Source: Candidatus Iainarchaeum sp. (lineage in GTDB: Archaea; Iainarchaeota; Iainarchaeia; Iainarchaeales; GCA-2688035). From it: a stretch of 7,933 nucleotides of DNA. The position numbers and the translations under genes were made by a program. The stretch lies in NCBI GenBank assembly GCA_028712575.1, contig JAQTPU010000035.1:1-7933 (forward strand), given 5' to 3'. The notes under the pieces were generated by a model, which was given only the letters and a program-made list of their open reading frames with translations, ran no database searches and had not been told where the DNA came from. Positions within the stretch are counted from its first letter, which is position 1. Every line of letters starts with the position of its first letter. Shown here piece after piece: positions 1 to 5,801 of the stretch.

Positions 1-45
1 GAAATCCGAGGCTTTTTCAAAAACAATTTTCAGGCAGGAAACACC

Positions 46-53
46 AAAAAAAA
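46..53 (-). terminator. T8 tract, probable terminator of the csl4-to-signal-peptidase operon
   Basis: On the minus strand a run of eight T lies about 65 bases past the signal peptidase stop codon, flanked by short complementary arms (ACCA and TGGT on the plus strand), so a small weak stem around the T run is possible. U-rich tracts are the usual intrinsic termination signal in archaea. The rest of 1-116 shows no convincing gene. Short open frames reach the left edge on the plus strand, but none can be chosen. Confidence 0.45.
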
Positions 54-116
54 TGGTTTTTTGATTGATTAATGATTCTTAAGTGGGTTAGGTTTTTAAG
101 TATTGCCGCATGCAGG

Positions 117-992
117 CTAGCATATTCCCTTGAAATCCTTTGGAAGCCTGCCTGTTCCTGCGAGTGTGAACAGGTCGTCAAAGAGCCAGAGTTTTGCGCA
201 GCCTATTGCGGGCAGCTGGAACACTGCTGTTCCCTGAAGGCCTGTTAAAGGCACGGGATAAAGCGTGATGCAGGGCTTTTCGGTTGCATACGGCGTTGTT
301 TTTTCCGCATCCTGGTAATAAACTGTTCCGCAGTCCTGGTCTATTGTCGGGTTGTTTATTGAATCGCCTTTTGTAAGGAGGTAATAGCCGTCGCCTGCCC
401 TGATTTTTGCGACTGCCCTGTGGATAATCGGCTGGCCCGTGAAATTTGAATTGTAAACAACAATGCTGCCGTTCCTGTCTATTCCTATTTCCTTGCCGTT
501 GCTGAATTTTATTTTGTCGAGCAGGAAGCCTGCAGTGGTTTCGGGCGTCTGCACGTATTCTGGAACCGCGATTTTTGAAAAAGGAGTGTCTTTCAGGCTG
601 GGCAGATCAAGCCGCACTTCCTGCGCCTGCACATTCTGGCTGTTTGCGCCGAACAAGACTATCACATCGCCTCTGTGGTATAATGGTTCCATGCTTCCGC
701 TCACCACTATTACCATCGGGGAGCCTGTTCCAAATGCAAAGCCGAGCGCTGTGTAAATGCACCATGCAAAAACAAACGCTGAAACAAGATAAACAGCAAT
801 GCCCAGCCATTCGTTGCCCGACGGGTTCACCTTAGGCATCAGATAAAGGTCGACATATGTGAAGGGGTCTATCCACTTCAGGGCGCGCCGGATTTTTTTA
901 AAGGCGGATTCCTTTTCTCCGGAAGCGGTTTCCGCAGGCTGCCCTTTTTTCGGAAGCTTTTCACGGAAATGGTCCTTGTGTTTCTGGCTCAA
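117..992 (-). CDS. Signal peptidase I, archaeal/ER (Sec11) type
   Basis: Membrane-bound serine protease that removes signal peptides from Sec-exported proteins on the outer face of the membrane. The 291-residue protein has a charged cytosolic N-terminal stretch (1-60), one membrane helix (about 62-86), then box B VSGSMEP with the nucleophile Ser100. Box D carries IIHRAV with His191, the histidine that replaces the bacterial Lys in archaeal and ER enzymes, followed by KGDSINNPTIDQ with Asp210 and Asp218. The Ser-to-His distance (91 residues) is longer than in compact Sec11 proteins. Cys221 and Cys241 on the outer side could form a disulfide. The start is a TTG, preceded by GGCGGT only three bases away; the next candidate, Met52, would remove the N-terminal segment. 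It is last in the operon, 15 bp after DUF99 and in the same frame. Family assignment is firm; the exact start is less so. Confidence 0.92.
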   Translation of the reverse strand: MSQKHKDHFREKLPKKGQPAETASGEKESAFKKIRRALKWIDPFTYVDLYLMPKVNPSGNEWLGIAVYLVSAFVFAWCIYTALGFAFGTGSPMVIVVSGSMEPLYHRGDVIVLFGANSQNVQAQEVRLDLPSLKDTPFSKIAVPEYVQTPETTAGFLLDKIKFSNGKEIGIDRNGSIVVYNSNFTGQPIIHRAVAKIRAGDGYYLLTKGDSINNPTIDQDCGTVYYQDAEKTTPYATEKPCITLYPVPLTGLQGTAVFQLPAIGCAKLWLFDDLFTLAGTGRLPKDFKGIC

Positions 993-1007
993 ATAACCGC
1001 CTTTTTT

Positions 1008-1571
1008 TTATTTCGGCCTGGTGCTTTCGCCGATAGTAACGCCCGAGGCAATCAGGTGCGCAAGCCTCACGGGTTCCGGAAGGCTGCTGTGGAGTATTGT
1101 TTTGCGCAAAACCTCTTTTGCGTCTTGTTCCGTACAGCCATAAAACTGGAAAAAAAAATTTTTAAAGGAATGCGCTTCCCCTGCCTGTTCAATGAGGGAG
1201 ATGCGTTTTTTGAAATTCGGGACTTTTTTAAGCGCGGGAACGAATTTTTCCATTCTCGGTTTTTTCCTGAAAACGATTATTGCGGGAATTCCCGTTTTTT
1301 CAAAAATTTTTTTTACATCCGCAATATTGAAGCCCGCAAAATTTATGCCGCTCATGATGAGGAAGGAAACCTGGCTTGAAAATTTTGTTTTTGCCAGCAT
1401 CCGGATTATTTTTTCGGTCGAGTCGAGCGCGTCAACCCTGATTTCGGAAGACACTATGCCCTCCACAATGTGCCCGAACCTGTAGATTACGCCTATTAGG
1501 ATTGTCTTTGTTCTTGTCCCGGGCCTGAAAAAGCCGTCGTCAATTCCGAGCACGCGCGGGAACTTCTTCAT
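1008..1571 (-). CDS. DUF99 (UPF0215) family protein
   Basis: Conserved archaeal protein of unknown function; the family is considered related to the RNase H-like fold of endonuclease V, so a nucleic-acid role is plausible but not shown. Family signatures seen are the N-terminal LGIDDG, the central SGINFAGFNIADV, and the C-terminal LPEPVRLAHLIASG followed by GES. Length (187 residues) is normal. The ATG used here is preceded directly by an in-frame TTG at 1572-1574, which would add one residue. No clear Shine-Dalgarno sequence is visible. It lies about 23 bp after rpoL, with a T8 tract in the gap, and 15 bp before the signal peptidase gene. The reading frame contains A9 and T8 homopolymer runs. 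There is no predicted membrane segment. Confidence 0.88.
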   Translation of the reverse strand: MKKFPRVLGIDDGFFRPGTRTKTILIGVIYRFGHIVEGIVSSEIRVDALDSTEKIIRMLAKTKFSSQVSFLIMSGINFAGFNIADVKKIFEKTGIPAIIVFRKKPRMEKFVPALKKVPNFKKRISLIEQAGEAHSFKNFFFQFYGCTEQDAKEVLRKTILHSSLPEPVRLAHLIASGVTIGESTRPK

Positions 1572-1594
1572 CAAAAAGCCGGTAAAAAAAAGTT

Positions 1595-1873
1595 TTATTC
1601 CTTGAGGGCTTTCTTGACTGCTTCCTCGAATTCGCCGAGGCTTGAATCAATCGCTTTCAATGCGTCCTGAAGCGCTTTCACTGCAGTCTTGCCGTCTGTC
1701 CTGACAATGAATTTTGCATCCTTGTCCATGGGATGGTTCAAAGTGTATGCGGCGAACTCCACTTTCGGGTCCTGAACCAGGGCCTCCCTCAAAAGGCCTG
1801 TGAACGTGTGCCTTTCGCCCTTTATTACAAACTCAAGGCAGTCCTTCTTGCTTTCCAAAACAGTTATCTCCAA
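1595..1873 (-). CDS. rpoL: DNA-directed RNA polymerase subunit L (Rpb11-like)
   Basis: Small subunit of archaeal RNA polymerase that pairs with RpoD to form the assembly platform equivalent to the bacterial alpha dimer. The recognisable core is GERHTFTGLLREAL, then VEFAAYTLNHP and the following KFIVRTDGKT, ending in a helical charged tail. The open frame extends to a GTG at 1882, but I place the start at the TTG at 1871-1873: a strong GAGGTG ribosome-binding site (1880-1885) sits six bases before it, and the resulting N-terminus MEITVLE matches the usual MEI start of this family. That gives 92 residues. It follows csl4 by about 50 bp and precedes DUF99 in one transcription unit. Confidence 0.93.
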   Translation of the reverse strand: MEITVLESKKDCLEFVIKGERHTFTGLLREALVQDPKVEFAAYTLNHPMDKDAKFIVRTDGKTAVKALQDALKAIDSSLGEFEEAVKKALKE

Positions 1874-1879
1874 AAACAA

Positions 1880-1885
1880 CACCTC
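1880..1885 (-). promoter_or_regulatory. Shine-Dalgarno site deciding the rpoL start
   Basis: GAGGTG on the minus strand is a six-base match to the archaeal anti-Shine-Dalgarno complement. It overlaps the GTG that would otherwise be the first start codon, and leaves six bases to the TTG at 1873. This argues for the TTG start. Confidence 0.65.
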
Positions 1886-1922
1886 AAAAAATCATAAATG
1901 TTCCATGAAAAAAATTAATCCG

Positions 1923-2483
1923 TCAGCCAAGCGCAATCTGGCCGTATTCGGACGACAGCTTTCTTGTTTCGGAATTCCCGCAGCTTGTGCATTTCAGGCC
2001 CGTGACTGACAACTGCAGGGGCTGCCTGCACCTGCTGCAGAAGGCCTTTATTACCCCGAGTTCCTTTTCATTCGTCCTCAAGTCTATGCCCCACGGCTTT
2101 GCCTCAGCAACCTTCGCCTTTACAATGTCGCCGATTTTAAACTGCGCCTTCAGGTCCTCAACGTATTCCCGCGAAACATTCCTCACAGGCAGCATTGCAT
2201 AAGATGCGCCGATTACCTGCCTTTCTGACTTGAGGTTCAGGGGATGCATTTCAATTGAAACCGAATTTGTCCTTACAAGCATCACCGTGCCGAAAACAAT
2301 GCTTCCCGCTGACAGGGGAACAAGGTTTTTCTGCTTTGAAACAGAAATTATCTTGTACTTCTTGTCTTCGGAAGGCAGGCCTGTTGAATCCGCGCGGATG
2401 TCCCCGTTTTCCTCGAAGGTGTTTTCCCCTTTTGAAAATTCCTCTTCAGTGGCAAGAAATTCTCCCGGCAAAGAACATTTCAT
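1923..2483 (-). CDS. csl4: Exosome complex RNA-binding cap protein Csl4
   Basis: Cap subunit of the archaeal RNA exosome; it binds RNA and helps load substrates, and in archaea recruits DnaG, for 3'-5' degradation and tailing by the Rrp41/Rrp42 ring. Seen in order: an N-terminal domain with PGEFLATEEEF and FEENGDIRA, an S1-type RNA-binding barrel at about residues 58-140 (SIVFGTVMLV to KPWGIDL), and a C-terminal zinc ribbon with Cys149, Cys152, Cys165 and Cys168 (CSRC and CTSC). The length of 186 residues is normal. The ATG is preceded by AAGGT at a spacing of seven. It is the first gene of the operon with rpoL, DUF99 and signal peptidase; its linkage with rpoL fits a known archaeal tendency to couple transcription and RNA-processing genes. 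Confidence 0.94.
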   Translation of the reverse strand: MKCSLPGEFLATEEEFSKGENTFEENGDIRADSTGLPSEDKKYKIISVSKQKNLVPLSAGSIVFGTVMLVRTNSVSIEMHPLNLKSERQVIGASYAMLPVRNVSREYVEDLKAQFKIGDIVKAKVAEAKPWGIDLRTNEKELGVIKAFCSRCRQPLQLSVTGLKCTSCGNSETRKLSSEYGQIALG

Positions 2484-2515
2484 AAAAAAAAACCTTTTTC
2501 AAATTCAAAAATAGC

Positions 2516-2529
2516 GAATAAATTAATAT
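2516..2529 (-). promoter_or_regulatory. Candidate TATA box for the csl4-rpoL-DUF99-signal peptidase operon
   Basis: The minus strand reads ATATTAATTTATT here. It is centred about 40 bases from the csl4 ATG, so transcription would begin near 2497 and give a leader of about 14 bases that still includes the AAGGT ribosome-binding site. A second AT-rich block at 2548-2560 is an alternative. No clear BRE was identified. Confidence 0.45.
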
Positions 2530-2573
2530 TCTACCTTTCCCTATTGGATATATAATAATTATCAAATCGCAAC

Positions 2574-2583
2574 ATATTTAAAA
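2574..2583 (+). promoter_or_regulatory. TATA box for the SpoIIM-family gene
   Basis: ATATTTAAAA closely matches the archaeal TATA consensus. Initiation about 25 bases downstream would fall near 2604, leaving a leader of roughly 14 bases before the ATG at 2618. The leader contains only a weak GCGGG as a ribosome-binding site. Together with the opposing box it makes 2484-2617 a divergent promoter region. Confidence 0.6.
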
Positions 2584-2617
2584 CCGAACTTTTCACAACT
2601 GGCAGCGGGAAAAACCT

Positions 2618-3505
2618 ATGGTTTTGGAAACTCTTTTCAGCGCAAAATCAGTGCACAGGCACCCCCTGCTCATGATGCTGCATGCAATAATCCTTAGCAG
2701 CGTCGCAATGTTCATAGCATATTACATGTTCAAGGAAAGCGCAAGCATGCTCGGAATAGCCTTTTTCACAATAGGCCTTATTCCGGTAATGGAAAACCTG
2801 CTGAAGCACGAGGAAAAAAGGGAGGCAAAACACCCTGGTTTTGCGCCGACTTTTCTTGCGCGCCATTTTAATGTCCTGCAGGCATTCGCATGGATTTTCA
2901 TCGGCCTGATAATAAGCTATGCCTTCTGGTATTCTGTCCTGCCTGTTGAAATGAAAACCGCTGTTTTTTCTTCGCAGGAAGCAAGCCTCGGCCAGATAAA
3001 CCAGTTGAAAAGCAGCCTCTCGGGGGCCGGAATGGCTACTGCAAGAGAGGGCTGCGGAAAAGACATGGTATGCTGGTTCGAAGTAATTGCATTGAACAAT
3101 TCCTCCGTGCTTGTGCTTGCAATAATCCTCTCGCTTGTGTTCGGCGCAGGCGCAATTTTCCTTATTGCCTGGAATGCATCAATAATAGGCGTGGTAGTGG
3201 GAAAAGACGTGCTGGCCCTGGCTGCAAGCTATTCCCAGTTCGGGCTTTTCAAGGGGATAATTGCTTTCGGCCACGGCCTGTTCAATGCGCTCGGCCTCAT
3301 CCCGCACGGCCTGTTCGAGGCCAGCGGTTATTTCATAGGGGCGATTGCAGGCGCAATAATAGGGATAATGGTTACAAAAAGGCATTATTATGCGCACGAG
3401 GCAGACACAATAATCAAGGACACTGTGCTACTGATTGGAATTTCCTTTGCATGCATAATAATCGGCGCTGCAATAGAAGCAGTTGTAATTGTTTCAAGCG
3501 CTTAG
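2618..3505 (+). CDS. SpoIIM/DUF95-family multi-pass membrane protein
   Basis: Integral membrane protein of the stage II sporulation protein M family. Archaea do not sporulate and the role of the family in them is unknown, so the name gives homology only. The hallmark segment is GLIPHGLFEASGYFIGAIAG (residues about 226-245), preceded by AWNASIIGVVVG (185-195). About six to seven hydrophobic helices can be seen, roughly at 18-37, 42-60, 86-108, 162-184, 187-205, 233-252 and 268-292. An extracytoplasmic loop (about 109-160) contains Cys146 and Cys152. The N-terminus, with LFSAKSVHRHP before the first helix, looks complete. Length is 295 residues. It is a single-gene unit from its own TATA box, and its stop lies 2 bp from the stop of the convergent SPFH gene. 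Confidence 0.85.
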   Translation: MVLETLFSAKSVHRHPLLMMLHAIILSSVAMFIAYYMFKESASMLGIAFFTIGLIPVMENLLKHEEKREAKHPGFAPTFLARHFNVLQAFAWIFIGLIISYAFWYSVLPVEMKTAVFSSQEASLGQINQLKSSLSGAGMATAREGCGKDMVCWFEVIALNNSSVLVLAIILSLVFGAGAIFLIAWNASIIGVVVGKDVLALAASYSQFGLFKGIIAFGHGLFNALGLIPHGLFEASGYFIGAIAGAIIGIMVTKRHYYAHEADTIIKDTVLLIGISFACIIIGAAIEAVVIVSSA

Positions 3506-3507
3506 AA

Positions 3508-4476
3508 TCACTTTTTCTCAAGAATTTTTTTCAAAGCAGGCTTGTATTTTTTGAACAATGATTCAAGCTCGGAAGAATTTTTTGCTGCAGCCCCTGCCGC
3601 AAGTGTTCCGCCGACTGCTTCCGCAAGCTTTGTCAATTCCATTGGAAAAAAGAATTTCGTGCTCCTTCCCTCGCCGAGCTTTTCAAGCGCCCTGATGTAA
3701 TAATAGGCAAGCGCCTTGTCCGAAAGCTGTTCCGCGGCCGCTTTTACAGCCTCTATTTCAAGCTTGTGCGCGTCGGCAAGCTGGCTTCTCGCAAGCTTCT
3801 GCTGTTCCGCGGCCTTCTGTGTAGTAAGCGCATCCTGGAGCTCTTTCGGCAGGGTAATATTTGAAATCTGCACCGCCTCGACAGTCACTCCCCAGGACTG
3901 CGCGATTTTTTCAATCTGCTGCAGAACCCTCAAATTGAATTCGGCAATATTTGTAATAAGCTCGGAAAGAGTCAGGGTTCCTGCAACATCCCTGACAGTG
4001 GATTTTACGAATTCTTCCGCGGCCTTTTCATAATCCTTTATTTCAACGACACTGTTTATGACTGACTGCTTGTCTGGCTTCACATAAAGGTAAACTATTG
4101 CATCAATCGTAACCACTATGCTGTCTTTTGTAATTACCTCCTGGGGCGGAATGTCAATAGTGTGCGTCCTCAAATCGACTATTTTGAAGGATTCGATAAT
4201 AGGCATTATAAAAGTCCAGCCCGGGCCCCCCACTCTCACTACTTTTCCAAACCTGTAAACAACAGCCCTTTCGTATTCCTTGAGAGTGAGCAAAAAATCA
4301 TAGCGCCAGACAATGAAACTTAGTATTGCAAGCACGGCAATTGAAAGCAGGATATATGCAAAAAGCTGCATGTTTGTAAGCGCAAGCCAGACAACAGTGA
4401 TTATTAAAACCAGCAGGAGGAGAAAAACCCCCTGCTTTATCTTGTGGGATTCGACACTTGAAAAACGCTTTGCCAT
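3508..4476 (-). CDS. SPFH/Band 7 (stomatin-prohibitin) family protein
   Basis: Membrane-anchored scaffold of the stomatin/prohibitin/flotillin/HflK superfamily, which forms large rings in membranes and often controls membrane proteases. The 322-residue protein opens with two adjacent hydrophobic helices (about 16-34 and 38-57), then the SPFH domain from LTLKEYERAVVYRFGKV (64 onward) through GPGWTFIMPIIE and VRDVAGTLTLSELI, a helical coiled-coil rich in Ala, Glu and Lys (about 212-256), and a stomatin-type end with ALAYYYIRALEKL and TKFFFPMEL. The tail (300-322) is short and Lys-rich. There is no adjacent NfeD partner, which stomatins often have. The start is an ATG with only a weak GGT upstream. 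Divergent from DUF373, convergent with the SpoIIM-like gene. Confidence 0.9.
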   Translation of the reverse strand: MAKRFSSVESHKIKQGVFLLLLVLIITVVWLALTNMQLFAYILLSIAVLAILSFIVWRYDFLLTLKEYERAVVYRFGKVVRVGGPGWTFIMPIIESFKIVDLRTHTIDIPPQEVITKDSIVVTIDAIVYLYVKPDKQSVINSVVEIKDYEKAAEEFVKSTVRDVAGTLTLSELITNIAEFNLRVLQQIEKIAQSWGVTVEAVQISNITLPKELQDALTTQKAAEQQKLARSQLADAHKLEIEAVKAAAEQLSDKALAYYYIRALEKLGEGRSTKFFFPMELTKLAEAVGGTLAAGAAAKNSSELESLFKKYKPALKKILEKK

Positions 4477-4500
4477 GAAAAAACCAGGATAATTAGGCTT

Positions 4501-4515
4501 GTTAAATATTAAATA
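4501..4515 (-). promoter_or_regulatory. Candidate TATA box for the SPFH gene
   Basis: The minus strand reads GTATTTAATATTTAAC here, 25-40 bases before the SPFH ATG at 4476, giving a very short leader. The element is nearly palindromic, so it could also be read in the other direction. Confidence 0.45.
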
Positions 4516-4525
4516 CTTAATTGGG

Positions 4526-4535
4526 TATATATTAT
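4526..4535 (+). promoter_or_regulatory. Candidate TATA box for the DUF373 gene
   Basis: TATATATTAT centred near 4530 would place initiation around 4555, which coincides with the first ATG of the gene. The DUF373 transcript is therefore likely leaderless or has a leader of about 8 bases, depending on whether the ATG at 4554 or 4563 is used. Confidence 0.5.
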
Positions 4536-4562
4536 TTTGGTATAAGGCAGAAAATGGTGCTT

Positions 4563-5795
4563 ATGGACAAGATTCTTATTGTTTGCGTTGACAGGGACAA
4601 CGATTTGGGAAGGAAAACAGACATTCAGGGCCCTGTAATAGGCAGGGAGGCAAACCTCAAGGCAGCTGCAAAGCTTGCGCTTGCAGACCCTGCGGAAAGC
4701 GATGCAAACACGATTTTTGCCGCAGTAAAAAAATTCGACGAATTAAAGCCAAAATTCGTGAACCTTGAAATTGTAACCCTGACCGGCATTGGAAAATCAG
4801 GATTCGAGTCAGACAAGGCAATCAACGAACAGCTTGACACTGTCCTGGAAAAATTTTCCACGGAAGGCTTTGTGCTTGTGACAGACGGCGCAGAAGACGA
4901 CCAGGTAATTCCAATCCTCCAGAGCAGGGCAAAAATAATTTCCAAGGAAACCGTAATAGTAAAGCAGGCAATGGAAATAGAATCGGCTTTTTTCACTGTA
5001 AAAGCCGCTTTGAAAGACCCGTACATTGCAAGGATAGTGTTCGGCCTGCCCGGAATAATTCTTGTTTTTTACGCGCTCACATACCTCTTCGGGGCACAGG
5101 CCCAGTTTCTTCAGGGCCTGATGGCAGTAATAGGGGCATACCTCCTGATGAAGGGATTCGGCATTGAAGAAATGATTATTTCAAACACAAGGAGAATAAC
5201 CGCAAGCATTTCCCTGCAGAGAATAAGCTCGCTTTTTTACATCGGGGTTTTTTTCATAATTGCATTCGCAGCATACACTGCCTACAACAACTTTGTAGGG
5301 ATACAGACAGCAGACCCCCTGCTTGACATTGTAAGCGTGATTCACTCGACATACATATTCTTCGTGCTGGCTGCGCTTAGCGTTGTCCTAGGGAGAATAA
5401 TCGACGTAATACACTTCAAAAAGGCTTATTTGATGAAAAAATACCTGATTACTGGTGTTTCAATAATAGCAATCTGGTTTGTGCTTGACGCAGGAACCCT
5501 TGTTTTCCTGCGGCAGGCAGACCTTGCCTGGTTCCTCATGGTCCTTGTAGGAAGCTTCGCAATCCTCCTGATTTCGTTCAGGCTGCTGAATGCAATCGAC
5601 ATAAGGCAGAAAATAACAAAACTCCTGATAGGCCTGCCTGTCTACAACAAGGAAGGCAAATGGCTGGGAAAAGTCGAAAAAATAAACAAGGCAAAAAACA
5701 GCATTGCATTCGCGGATTTCAAGACAAAGGAACTCAAGGAAATAGCAAAAGAAAAATTCAGGATGCGGGAAGGAAGAATACTGCTGACACAGTGA
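4563..5795 (+). CDS. DUF373-family membrane protein
   Basis: Archaeal membrane protein of unknown function. The N-terminal soluble domain (1-150) carries the family signature VCVDRDNDLGRK, then GPVIGREAN, LALADPAESDANTIF and VTDGAEDDQVIPIL. About six membrane helices follow (roughly 158-176, 181-199, 222-242, 258-277, 294-313, 321-341). The last 60 residues are soluble and begin LIGLPVYNKEGKWLGKVEKI, which resembles the opening strands of a PRC-barrel. The start used is the second ATG, because family members begin directly before the VCVDRDNDLG strand; the ATG at 4554 would add three residues. The frame is also open back to a TTG at 4521, which lies within the promoter. Its stop is 6 bp from the LonB stop on the other strand. 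Confidence 0.87.
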   Translation: MDKILIVCVDRDNDLGRKTDIQGPVIGREANLKAAAKLALADPAESDANTIFAAVKKFDELKPKFVNLEIVTLTGIGKSGFESDKAINEQLDTVLEKFSTEGFVLVTDGAEDDQVIPILQSRAKIISKETVIVKQAMEIESAFFTVKAALKDPYIARIVFGLPGIILVFYALTYLFGAQAQFLQGLMAVIGAYLLMKGFGIEEMIISNTRRITASISLQRISSLFYIGVFFIIAFAAYTAYNNFVGIQTADPLLDIVSVIHSTYIFFVLAALSVVLGRIIDVIHFKKAYLMKKYLITGVSIIAIWFVLDAGTLVFLRQADLAWFLMVLVGSFAILLISFRLLNAIDIRQKITKLLIGLPVYNKEGKWLGKVEKINKAKNSIAFADFKTKELKEIAKEKFRMREGRILLTQ

Positions 5796-5801
5796 AAGCA
5801 A

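Noticed and set aside
1..72. Plus-strand gene tail entering from the left edge
   Set aside because: All three plus frames stay open to about 62-72, so none stands out, and none of the short peptides is recognisable.
1149..1163. A9-T5 homopolymer run in DUF99 as a programmed slippage site
   Set aside because: The frame is uninterrupted and the protein is of normal length; the run encodes an ordinary Phe/Lys-rich segment, so no slippage needs to be assumed.
1283..1300. Palindrome CGGGAATTCCCG followed by six T, looking like a plus-strand terminator
   Set aside because: It lies inside the conserved DUF99 coding region with no plus-strand gene upstream, and is explained by the codons there.
3070..3561. 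163-residue plus-strand open frame overlapping the SpoIIM-like gene
   Set aside because: It is a shifted frame of a clearly conserved membrane protein gene, with Cys/Arg/Asn-rich composition typical of a shadow frame.
4521..4562. Longer DUF373 start at the TTG at 4521
   Set aside because: It would run through the TATA box, and the family N-terminus begins immediately before the VCVDRDNDLG strand.
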